Assembly (NCBI GenBank): GCA_963788585.1
Contig: CAWBHA010000003.1
Span: forward strand, 806,001 to 870,000
Length of the DNA stretch: 64,000 nucleotides
Reading direction: 5' to 3'
Source: Bog-473 sp963788585
GTDB lineage: Bacteria; Actinomycetota; Acidimicrobiia; Acidimicrobiales; RAAP-2
This document shows, piece by piece, positions 52,812 to 61,437 of this stretch. Within the stretch, counting starts at the first letter, position 1, and every line of letters starts with the position of its first letter. Both the position numbers and the translations under genes were made by a program. Below the pieces are notes generated by a model that was not told the DNA's origin, searched no databases, and saw only the letters and a program-made list of their open reading frames with translations.

Positions 52812-53690
52812 CCAGTACCTTGGCCGGCACCACGCTCGACGTCCGCCCGCTGTCGGGCTCCATCGGCGCCGAGATCCACGGCGTAGACCTTCGTCACGCC
52901 GACGACGACACGATTGCCCAGATTCGCCGCGTCTGGTTGGACCGCAAGGTCGTGTTCTTCCCCGCGCAACACCTCGACCAGGCCGAGCACCAGGCGTTCG
53001 CGTCCCGCTTCGGCGACCTCACCGAGGGCCATCCCGTGGTGCCGAGCGTGGACGGCTTCCCGAACATCTTCGAGATCGATTACTCCAAGGCCCGGGAGCT
53101 CTACGACTCCTACGGCGACCTGGCCGCACGGTCCCAGGGCATCAGCTGGCACACCGATGTCACGTTCGTCCGCCGGCCCCCCGCCGGGTCGATCTTGCGC
53201 GCGGTCGTCATCCCCGAGGCCGGTGGCGACACCGCCTTCTCGAACCAACAGGCCGCCTTCGAGGCCTTGAGCCCCGCGTTCGGGGCCTTCCTGTCCACAC
53301 TGCACGCGGTGCACGACGGGCGCGCCCAGTTCAACGGGGTGCTCGAACGAGTCGGCAAGGGCAACTGGGAGGGACGCGAGCTCCCGGAGCTCGAGCCCGT
53401 CGTCCACCCCGTCGTGCGCACCCACCCCGAGACGGGCGCCAAGACGCTCTTCGTCAACCCCGGCTTCACGTCGCACATCGTCGAGCTCAGCCGACCCGAG
53501 AGCGACGCGCTCGCTCTCGTTCCTCTACGGCCACTCGGTGCGGCCGGAGTTCGTCGTCCGCTACCACTGGACGGCCGGCGACCTCGGCTTCTGGGACAAC
53601 CGCGCCACGCAGCACTCGGTGGTCGGTGACTTCGGCGAGAAGCACCGGGTGATCCAGCGGGTCACGATCAAGGGGGACGAGCCGGCCTGA
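52808..53690 (+). CDS. tauD: TauD/TfdA-family alpha-ketoglutarate-dependent dioxygenase, frameshifted
   Basis: Fe(II)/2-oxoglutarate dioxygenase that hydroxylates a sulfonate so that sulfite is released. The HxD metal pair is in SWHTDVTFVRRPP, and the substrate/2OG region is FSNQQAAFEAL. The frame breaks near 53514 (ESDAL to SFLYGHSVRPEFVVRYHW). The remainder, GDLGFWDNRATQHSV...HRVIQRVTI, stop at 53688, supplies the 2OG Arg and distal His. Its position after ssuACB argues for taurine or alkanesulfonate as sulfur source. The exact substrate is not known. Confidence 0.85.
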
Positions 53691-53697
53691 AGGCCGG
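53682..53697. terminator. GC hairpin between convergent tauD and ecfS
   Basis: CCGGCC-TGAA-GGCCGG forms a perfect 6-bp stem whose tetraloop holds most of the tauD stop codon. There is no T run, so intrinsic termination is uncertain. The site lies where both converging genes end. Confidence 0.4.
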
Positions 53698-53699
53698 AC

Positions 53700-54528
53700 T
53701 CACTCCACGAACTCGGGCCTCGGTTCGAAGACGGCGCGCCGCGACGCTCGGCGGAGCGCGGCCAGCACCGGTCGGCCGAGCACGAGGATCAACACTGCGC
53801 AGGTCACGGCGCGGGTGAGGTCAAAGCCCATGGACGTCGTCAGGTCGAAGAGGAGGAACCGGTGCAGGTTCGCCACCACACCCGCACCGGGCTCGAAGGC
53901 GTACGTCGTGCCGGTCCCGACGAAGGGCCAGAACCAGAAGTTGGTGAGCAGCCCGTAGGCGAGGGCGGCCGCGACGCCGTAGCCGGCGAGGAGCAACCGC
54001 TCGGCTCCCCCGTGGGCGGCGGGCAGCGAGCCGGCGCCGAGGCCGATCCACGCCGCGGCGATCATCTGGAACGGGAGCCAGGGACCGACCCCGCCGGTGA
54101 CCAGCGCCGACGCGAACAGGGCCACCGCCCCCAGCACGAAGCCGAACCCGCGGCCGAACACCCGCGCCGCCAGGATCAACAGGAACCACTCCGGCTCGAA
54201 CCCGTCGATGCCCGGGCTGGCGATGCGCAGGGCGGAGAAACACGCCGCCAGGATGCCGAGGAGCGCGATGGCCTTGGCGTCGATGCCGCCCTCGGACAGC
54301 TCGGCCATGACGATCGCGATCAACAGCGGCACGAGCGCGACGAAGATCCATGGCGCGTCGCTGCCGTGGGCCGTGTTCACGCCGGCGTGCGCGTGGAGCA
54401 GGAGCGGCCAACCGAACGCGACGACCCCGAAGGCGCTGGTCAGCGTCAGCAGCACCGTGGAGCGCCGGCCCAGGCGGATGGCCGGCGGGTGCCCGGAAGG
54501 AGGGAGCGTGACGTCCGGGCTCCGTCAC
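53700..54528 (-). CDS. ECF transporter S component, probable cobalamin-specific, N-terminal frame break
   Basis: About 275 residues with six hydrophobic segments (LLTLTSAFGVVAFGWPLLL, WIFVALVPLLIAIVMAEL, AIALLGILAACFSALRIA, EWFLLILAARVFGRGFGFVLGAVALFASALV, LPFQMIAAAWIGLGAG, LTRAVTCAVLILVLG), as in ECF S components. GTG 54528 overlaps the ATPase stop, but reaching the body needs one base change near 54490 (GHPP to AIRLGRRSTVLL). Substrate assignment to cobalamin rests on the riboswitch at the head of the operon, not on the sequence itself. Confidence 0.78.
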
Positions 54529-56150
54529 GCCGGGACCGCCTCGAGCGCCGCCCGCACCTCGTCGAGCGTCAGCCACTCGTCGGGCGCCAGGACCTTGGCA
54601 ATCTGGGGGGCGAACACGGGCGAGTGGCACACCACCTGGCGCGCCGGGCCGTCGGCGATGACCTCGCCGTCGGCGAGCACGACGGCTCGGTTCGCCACTC
54701 TGGCCGCCAACTCGACGTCGTGGGTGGCGAGCACGACCGCATGGCCCGACGCGGCCAGTTCCCGCAGCACGGTGATCAGCCGATCCTTGCTCGGATAATC
54801 GAGACCGCGGGTCGGCTCGTCGAGCAACAGCAGGGGCGGCGCCGGGGCCAGCACGACGGCGAGCGCAAGTGCGAGGCGCTGTCCCTCGGAGAGGTCCCGC
54901 GGGTGGCGGTCCGCCGGGACGCCGGGGCAGCACGCGCTCCAGCGTGGCGCGCGTCGTCCCGCCGGCCAGCGAGGCGGCGCGGTCGGCGGTCCGGCACTCG
55001 TCGTCGACCGACTCGCCGTAGAGCAGCAGCCCCGGGTCCTGTGGGACGAGTCCCACCGTACGGACAGGGCGCGGGCGGGCAGGCGGTCGGGATCGTGGCC
55101 GCCGACGCTGACCGAGCCTCGCGTCGGGCTCCGCTCGCCCGCCAAGACGTTGAGGAGCGAGGACTTGCCCGAACCGTTGCGGCCCATCAGCACCGCGCAC
55201 TCGCCGGCGTACACCTCGAGGTCGACCGCCTGCAGCGCCGTGACGGGCCCGTAGTGGAGCCCGATCCGACGCAGTGATGCGGTCCCGACGACCGGGGCGG
55301 CGGCTCCGCCGGCCGACGCGGCCGGGTGCCGCGGCGCGATGCGCTCCGCGGAGGTCGGCCGCCCGACGGCGCGGCGTCCCGCACGGTCAGCGGGAGCGGG
55401 TCCCACCCGGCGTACCGGCCCAGCTCGACCAGCGGCGGGGCCACCGGCGCGGCGCGCATGATCTCGGCCGGCGGCCCGACGGCGAGCGGCGCGCCGGCGC
55501 CCGGCACGAGCACGACCCGGTCGGCGAAGGGCAGGACACGCTCGAGCCGATGCTCGGCGAGGAGCACCGTCAAGCCGAGATCGTGGACGAGCCGCGCCAG
55601 CGCGTTCAGGACCTCCTCTGCCGCGGCGGGGTCGAGGGCGGACGTCGGCTCGTCGAGCACCAGCACGCGAGGCGACGCCGTGAGCACCGCCCCGATCGCC
55701 ACCCGCTGCTGCTGCCCGCCGGAGAGCGCGCGCAGCGACCGGTCCCGCAGATCGTGCAGACCCAGCAGGTCCACCGTGTCCTCGACGCGTCGACGCATGG
55801 CATCGGGTGCCATACCGAGGTTCTCCATGGTGTACGCCAGCTCGTCCTCCACCCGCTCGGTGACGAAGGTCGCGAGCGGGTTCTGGCCGACGTAGCCGAC
55901 GAGATCGGCCAGCTCACGCGGCCGGTGCTGCCGGGTCGATCTCCCGTCGACGGTCACCGTGCCGCCGAAGGTGCCGCCGCTGAAGTGGGGCACCAACCCG
56001 TTGACGCTGCGCAGCAGCGTCGACTTTGCCGCTCCCCGTCTCGCCGATGACCACGCACAGCTCCCCTTCGGGGATCTCGAGGCTGACGCGGTCGAGCGTC
56101 GGGCGGGCCGCTCCGTCGTAGCGGAACGAGACCTCGTCGAAGCGGATCAT
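54525..56150 (-). CDS. Fused double ATP-binding protein of an ECF transporter (EcfA-EcfA'), frameshifted
   Basis: Two ABC ATPase domains read through in one gene. Domain 1 starts MIRFDEVSFRYDGAARPTLD. Its Walker A GETGSGK is followed by STLLRSVNG once one A is removed from the run at 56026-56028; it has signature ALSGGQQQRVAIGAV and Walker B VLVLDEPTSALDP. Domain 2 has Walker A MGRNGSGKSSLLNVLAG, signature LSEGQRLALALAV and Walker B LLLLDEPTRGLDYP. Further breaks lie near 55380, 55070 and 54930. One polypeptide with both NBDs replaces separate EcfA1/A2. It overlaps EcfT (ATGA) and EcfS (GTGA). Confidence 0.82.
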
Positions 56151-57281
56151 GCCAGGGCCGCACCGAGTTCGGCGCGGGTCTGCGTCAGGGCCGCGCGGCG
56201 GACCGGCGCGACGAAGGCCGGCAACGCCGCCGCCAGGATCCCGGCCACCGGCAGGAGAGGGAGCGGCGGAACGGCCAGTGGGACGAAGGAAACGGTCACG
56301 CCGGGCACATCGAGGGCGCTGGCCAAGGCCATCGACGCCACGGCGGCCAGCCCGGAACCCAGCACGGCCCACTCCTGGCCGCCCCACCGATCGGGTCGGT
56401 AGCGGCTCCGCTGCATGCGCCGGCCACCCACGGTCAGGCCCGACCGCGCAGAGGACGACGGCAACGGCCACGATGGGCAACCCCAACCCGAAGAGCGAGC
56501 CGGCGTCGATCACCCCGTAGAGGCCGATGGCGGCCAGCAGGAGCCCGGCCCCCGTCGCGCCCACGGCGAGTGCCCGCGTCGTTCCCGACGTGTCGTTGCG
56601 GCGCCCGTAGCCGCGGGCGTCCATCGACGTGGCCAACTGCAACGAGCGGTCCAGGGCGCCCTCCAGCACCGGCACGGCGACGCCGCGGAGGCCGCGTAGG
56701 CCGTTCGTCGGGATGCCGCGCAGGCGCCGCGCCTCGCGTACGGCGGCGATGGTCTCAATCAGCTCGGGCGTGAACGAGAGCGCCACGGTCACCGCGACCC
56801 CCGCCTCGTAGAGGACCGCGGGGAGACAGCGCAGCAGCCGGTAGGGGCTGACCATCGAGTTGGCGGAACCGAAGCAGACGAGGATCACCGCGAGCTGCAG
56901 TCCCAGCACGAGCGCGGTGATGATCGACTCCAGCGTCACCGCGCCACCGATGCTGACGGCGGCGGCCCACGACGGGAGGGGGACGTGCGGAAGGATGAAG
57001 AGCACGTGGCCGGGGACGCCGCGCTGGCCGAAGAGGATCTCGATCGCGACCCGGATGACGATGACGACGAGGCCGATCCGCAGGAACAGGCCCAGCGACT
57101 GCGACCATGGTCCGTTCCCGCGGCAGCTCGCCACGACGAAGCACGCCACCGCGCCGACGAGCAGGAGGAGGAAGGGATTGGGGTCGGTCGTCTGCATGGC
57201 GGTCACGGCGAGGCAGGCGGCCCACGCCCACCAGGCCAGCGGATGCACGGGCCGGCGAGCGCGGGCGCGGGCGCCGCTCAC
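56147..57281 (-). CDS. ecfT: ECF transporter T component (EcfT/CbiQ-like), one frame break
   Basis: About 378 residues. Early hydrophobic segments are LAWWAWAACLAVTAMQTTDPNPFLLLLVGAVACFVVASC and LGLFLRIGLVVIVIRVAIEILFG. The T-component coupling helices carry Ala-Arg-Gly-like motifs (REARRLRG and TSMDARGYGRR). After a break near 56440 the C-terminus continues LTVGGRRMQRSRYRPD...LDVPGVTVSFVPLAVPPLPLLPVAGILAAALPAF, with extra membrane segments. It joins the S and A components. The GTG start overlaps the previous stop, and its stop overlaps the EcfA ATG. Confidence 0.8.
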
Positions 57282-58259
57282 TCCTCCACCGGCCTGCGAC
57301 GCCACCGGTACCAGGCCGCCGCGCCGAGCAGCCCGATCAGCACCGCCACCAGGATGACGGGCAACGCGGAATCACCCCCCGAGCCTCCGTGCGCCGCCGC
57401 GCTCGCCAGGGCGAGCTTGGCCGCCGGCCCGCCTCGTCGACGACGGCGGCGTCGCCCGGAGGCGGTGGTCGTCGTGGTGGACGTCGAGCCGCTCCCCCCG
57501 TCGGCGCGCACGGATCCGGGCCCCGTCCCGGAGCGGTTCGGCGCGGCAGAGGTGGGCCCGGGCGCTCCGGACGCCGACGCGGGCGCCGGCGCCACGGCGC
57601 CTGCTGCCGACCCGGACGGCCCCGTCGAGGTCGTCGTCGGGGCCGACGTGGTGGTGACGGTTCCGCCCGGCGCACCACCGCCACCGCTGCCGCCCCCGCT
57701 GCCACCGCCCCCACCGCCACCGCCACCCGACGGACGACACCGGCGTCACCCCCGGACAGGCCTGCGCGAACGCCGCGGCCGGCGTCACCGAAGGCTTCGT
57801 CGCACTCGGGCCGTCCGGGCCCGGGTCCTGATACCGCCAGCCCTCGACGTAGGTCTGCCCCGCGCTGACGGTGTGCTCGGCCGGGCCTACCGGGGCGTAC
57901 GTCCACGTGTTGGTGGCGGGGTCGCCCTCCCAGTAGGACCAGTAGTAGTAGAGGCTGCCCGCGGTGTTCAGGCACGCCTGCAGGCCGTTGGGCGGGTACG
58001 CGTTGATGGCGCAGACCAGCCCGGAGCTGTTCTGCGTGGCGGTGTCACCTGCCGCGTCCAACGCGTCGAGGTCGCTCGCCCCCGGAGCGACCTCGGCCGT
58101 CTGCGGAGCGGGCGCAGCTCCCGTCCCTTCGTCCACCACGACGCCCTCGCACACCTGCCCGCTCGCCAGCGCAGGACCCGCGGGAACGGCACTGGTGACC
58201 AGCCCCCCGATCGCGAGCCCCGCGACGACGAGCAGGCCGGTGCGCAGAGGGGGTCGCAC
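57278..58259 (-). CDS. SCO2322-like secreted protein, membrane anchored through a Gly/Thr stalk (frame break)
   Basis: About 325 residues. A signal peptide (LLVVAGLAIGGLVTSAVPAGPALA) precedes a small domain with GLVCAINAYPPNGLQACL, YYYWSYWEGDPATNTWTYAPVGPAEHTVSAGQTYVEGWRYQ, which resembles actinobacterial SCO2322-family proteins and recalls the beta domain of DUF4430/transcobalamin C-termini. After a shift at about 57735 come a Gly-rich run, a Thr/Ser/Ala stalk and a C-terminal membrane anchor (LPVILVAVLIGLLGAAAWYRWRRR). It sits between the barrel protein and EcfT, so it probably hands the vitamin over or docks the binder; that role is inference. Confidence 0.72.
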
Positions 58260-58262
58260 GGG

Positions 58263-60125
58263 TCAGGTCGCGCTGGGCGACAGGCTCACGATCGGCTTGT
58301 TCAGCGTCAGGCCTCCGGTCGAGCCCGAGAAGATGGCGTCGCCGAAGGTGAACACGCCGCCGTCGGACGCCACCTCCCAGTAGCCCTTGCCGTCGGGCGT
58401 CGCGGCGATGCCCACGATCGGCTTGTTGAGCGGCTTACCGCCCATGGAGCCGAAGAAGCCGGCGTCGCCGAAGGCGAAGATGCCGCCGTCGGACGCCACC
58501 TCCCAGTACCCGGCGCCGTCGGGCGTGGACGCGATGCCCACGATGGGCTGGTTGAGCGGCTTGCCGCCCATGGAGCCGTAGAAGCCCGCGTCACCGAAGG
58601 CGAAGATGCCGCCGTCGGACGCCACCTCCCAGTAGCCCTGGCCGTCGGGCGTCGCGGCGATGCCCACGATCGGCTGGTTGAGCGGCTTGCCGCCCATGGA
58701 ACCGTAGAAGCCCGCGCGGCCGAAGGCGAAGAGGCCGCCGTCGGAGGCCACGAGCCAGTACCCACCGCCCTCGGGGGCACCGGCCATGCCCACGACCGGC
58801 TTGTTGAGCGGCTTGCCGCCCATGGAGCCGAAGAAGCCCGCGTTGCCGAAGCTGAAGACCCCGCCGTCGGAGGCCACCTGCCAGTAGCCCTGGCCGGCGA
58901 GCGTCGGCGCGCTGCCGACGATCGGCTTGTTGAGGGTGATGCTCCCGAGCGACCCGTGGAACGTGGCATTCCCGTAGGTGAAGATGCCGCCGTCGGACGC
59001 GGCCAGCCAGTACGACGCGCCCGAGGGCCCGAAGGGGAAGGGCAACGCCATCAGCGCGGGGACGGCCTGGTAGGTGGCGAATGAGGTCCCCGATCGTCAA
59101 CGTTGGCGGGGTGCCGGCGGTGAAGAACGCCCCCGTGTCGGCGCCGGACGCGACCCGGAAGCTGAGCAGCGTGGCAGTCGGGACGTTCCCGCCGACGTCG
59201 AAGCGCGCGCCGTCCGGGGAGAGGCCGAGGGCCAGCAGCGCCTGGATCACGAGCGAGGTCGAGTCGGGGTCGCTCGTCTGCTTGTTGTCGGGCGCGTTCG
59301 GGTCGTAGGCCCAGCCGCCGTCCGCGTTCTGTGCCGCCTGGAGGAACGAGAGCGCACCGTTGGTGACCGAGGGGGTCAAGCCGCCCTGTGCCGCCAGGCC
59401 CTGCAGAGCGAGCGCGGTCGTGTTGGTGTCGGGTCCTTCAAAGGCACCCGGGTCGCCGTTGCACGGGTTGGTGACCGGATCGGGGGCCACCCACCCTCCG
59501 TCCGGGCACTGCGCCGCCTGCAGCCAGCCGATGGAGGCTGCGGGCGCGGCCATCCCGACCGCATGCAGGGCGGCGAGGGCCAGGCCCTGGTCGTAGGCCC
59601 CGGAGTCGAAGTCGGGGACCTGTGCGTCCGTGCCGAAGCGGCCCACGTTGGGCCCACTCGTCTGTTCCGTCGCCAGCAGGCGGGCCACCAGGTTGGTGCC
59701 GCCGAAGTTGGTCGGGTTGGCCCCCAGGGCGTGGGCCATCAGGATCAGCAGCGAGAGCTGGCCGGGGCCGTCGCTCCCCTCCGCCGCGATGTACGCATTC
59801 GGCGTTCGCCTCCATGTAGGCCAGCCCGGTCCGGGCCAGGGGCAGGTCGACGTTCGCCGCGCCGAGCGCCAGCAGCGTGTTGACGGTCCCGGAGAGGTCG
59901 GCCGTGCCCGGAGTGCTCTCGTCGGGGACGTAGCCGCTCGAGTTCAGCTGCGAGGCCAGCCACGTGGCGGCCCCGACGGCCGCGGGGACCTGGGGCAGCG
60001 TCGGTGTCGACGCCGTGGCCGCGCCGGAGCTCACGGGCGCGCCGTACGGCGGCCGCGACCACCACCAGGACGACGGCCGCGGCGCTCGCGACGAGGGCCC
60101 GCAACGGGCGAAGGACGGTGTGCAT
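58263..60125 (-). CDS. Secreted terpene-cyclase-like alpha-barrel protein fused to beta repeats (intrinsic-factor-like), frameshifted
   Basis: About 620 residues. A signal peptide (LVASAAAVVLVVVAAA) leads, after a shift near 60050, into helical repeats of the prenyltransferase/squalene-oxidase type: AAVGAATWLASQL...GTVNTLLALGAANVDL, SIGWLQAAQCPDGGW, ALSFLQAAQNADGGW. Intrinsic factor and transcobalamin bind B12 in this kind of alpha6-alpha6 barrel. Another shift lies near 59800. A shift near 59085 joins FATYQAVPALMALPF to six 42-residue repeats GYWxVASDGGxFxFGxAxF. First gene after the cobalamin riboswitch, 3 bp before the next gene. B12 binding is inferred from fold and control, not shown. 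Confidence 0.78.
58270..59025 (-). repeat. Six tandem 126-bp repeats encoding 42-residue beta units
   Basis: Six head-to-tail units encode (Y/W)WxVASDGG(I/V)FxFG, GFxGSMGGKPLN(K/Q)P and (I/V)VGIAxTPDGxG. The inner four are nearly identical in DNA, indicating recent expansion. The units probably form a beta-propeller-like or beta-solenoid surface domain. Confidence 0.88.
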
Positions 60126-60139
60126 GTGGTACTCGCTTT

Positions 60140-60157
60140 CCCGGACGTCAGCCCGGG
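60140..60157 (-). promoter_or_regulatory. Hairpin in the riboswitch leader next to the ribosome-binding site
   Basis: CCGGG and CCCGG arms enclose about seven bases, directly upstream of GGGAAAGCGAG and the start at 60125. It could mask the ribosome-binding region when B12 is bound. This is a structural reading only. Confidence 0.4.
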
Positions 60158-60214
60158 AGCTCCGTACACAACGGGGCCACACCGAGCCCCAGTCCTTGTG
60201 TCTCGACAGATGGG

Positions 60215-60350
60215 AACTCATCTGCCCCTGCGGTATCCCGGCTCCACGGCGCACCCATCTGGGCGAACCGCTCACGGTTGCGGACCAGCGCCGGGTTCTC
60301 ACCGGCTTCCCCGCATGGGCAGTCACTGCGTGCCTTACGGCGCCGGTCAC
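60215..60350 (-). promoter_or_regulatory. Cobalamin (B12) riboswitch
   Basis: On the minus strand the aptamer core is plain: GGGGAAGCCGGTGAGAA (rc 60296-60312), CCCGGCGCTGG, then TCCGCAACCGTGAGCG, matching the conserved adenosylcobalamin core GCCGGTGaaAAtCCGGcGCTGnCCCGCAACTGT. The B12-box-like GAGCCGGGATACC follows at rc 60231-60243. A downstream dyad CAGATG/CATCTG (about 60210-60225) and a hairpin (60140-60157) just before the ATG at 60125 could be the expression platform. It controls the barrel-SCO2322-EcfT-EcfA-EcfS operon. Confidence 0.88.
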
Positions 60351-60432
60351 CGTAACACGGGGAACGGCTCGGCCCCAGTGGAAGCAATGCAGCGGTCCGC
60401 GCCGCGGCACGTGGTGGCCCAGAATGGGTCCC

Positions 60433-61326
60433 GTGCGGATCGTCTCGCTGCTGCCCTCGGCCACCGAGATCGTGTACGCGCTCGGTGCGGGGGACCAGCT
60501 CCTGGGGGTCAGCTTCGAGTGCGACTACCCGCCCGAGGCCCGGACCGTCGCGGTGGTCTCGGGCACCGCCCTCGGGACGGACGCGTCACGCAGCGCGTCG
60601 CAGGTCGACGCCGAGGTGAGCGCCCGCGTGGCTGCGGGCGAGTCGATCTACTCCCTCGACGACGACAGGATCAGGGCCATCGACCCGGACGTCATCCTGG
60701 CCCAGGATCTCTGCCAGGTCTGCGCCGTGCCGTCCGGCGCCGTCGAGGAGGCACTCGCGGTGATCGGCTGCCACGCGGCGGTCGTGTCGCTCGACCCCGC
60801 GCATCTCGAGGAGGTGATCGACTGCGTCGGCACCGTCGGCCGGGCCACGGGCACCGTTGCGGTCGCCGAGCGGTTGATGGCGGAGCTGCGGGCGCGGCTG
60901 GCCGCGGTGCGCGAGCGGGTCCGCGGCCGTCCCCGTCCGCGCGTGTTCGTCCTCGAGTGGCCGGACCCGCCGTTCAACGCGGGCCACTGGGTGCCCGACA
61001 TGGTGGAGGCGGCAGGCGGGGAACCCGTGCTGGCCGCCGCCGGCGAGCGCTCGCGTCGGCTCACCTGGGACGAGATCGCAGCGGAGGCAATCGACATCAC
61101 GATCTTCAGCCCGTGCGGGTTCGACCTCGACGGCGCGATCGCCCAGTCGGCGTCGTTCCTCGACCGTCCGGAGACGACGCACCTCGGCCGGATCGTGGCC
61201 GTCGACGCCAATGCCTTCTTCTCGCGTCCCGGGCCACGCGTGGTCGACGGGGTCGAGCTCCTGGCCGACCTGTTGCACCCCGAAGGACTCGGCTCGGCTC
61301 CCGCCGGGGCCTGCACGCTGCGCTGA
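60433..61326 (+). CDS. BtuF-like cobalamin-binding protein (no signal peptide)
   Basis: About 297 residues of the BtuF/FecB-like substrate-binding fold. RIVSLLPSATEIVYALGAGDQLLGVSFECDYPPEA is the classic opening of proteins annotated cobalamin-binding, followed by IDPDVILAQDLCQVCAV, VVSLDPAHLEEVIDCVGTVGRATG and FVLEWPDPPFNAGHWVPDMVEAAGG. No signal peptide is present, so it may be cytoplasmic, as in many actinobacterial and archaeal relatives. It diverges from the riboswitch-controlled operon. GTG 60433 is chosen over ATG 60424. Confidence 0.85.
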   Translation: MRIVSLLPSATEIVYALGAGDQLLGVSFECDYPPEARTVAVVSGTALGTDASRSASQVDAEVSARVAAGESIYSLDDDRIRAIDPDVILAQDLCQVCAVPSGAVEEALAVIGCHAAVVSLDPAHLEEVIDCVGTVGRATGTVAVAERLMAELRARLAAVRERVRGRPRPRVFVLEWPDPPFNAGHWVPDMVEAAGGEPVLAAAGERSRRLTWDEIAAEAIDITIFSPCGFDLDGAIAQSASFLDRPETTHLGRIVAVDANAFFSRPGPRVVDGVELLADLLHPEGLGSAPAGACTLR

Positions 61327-61437
61327 CGCGCCGTCCGTCCGGCGACCACGTTGTCGCGACCGCCTCGCGGGCCATGATGGGCCCATGCACCCCCGGAGCC
61401 GCCGGGTCGCCCCCCGCACCGTGTCGTCCTGCCCGCA

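Noticed and set aside
58270..59025. Regular 126-bp repeats considered as a CRISPR or VNTR locus
   Set aside because: The period is a whole number of codons, spacing has no unique spacers, and all units encode the same protein motif.
56985..59084. A 699-codon plus-strand frame with internal repeats
   Set aside because: Its repeats mirror the minus-strand 42-residue units, and the minus strand has signal peptides and known domains.
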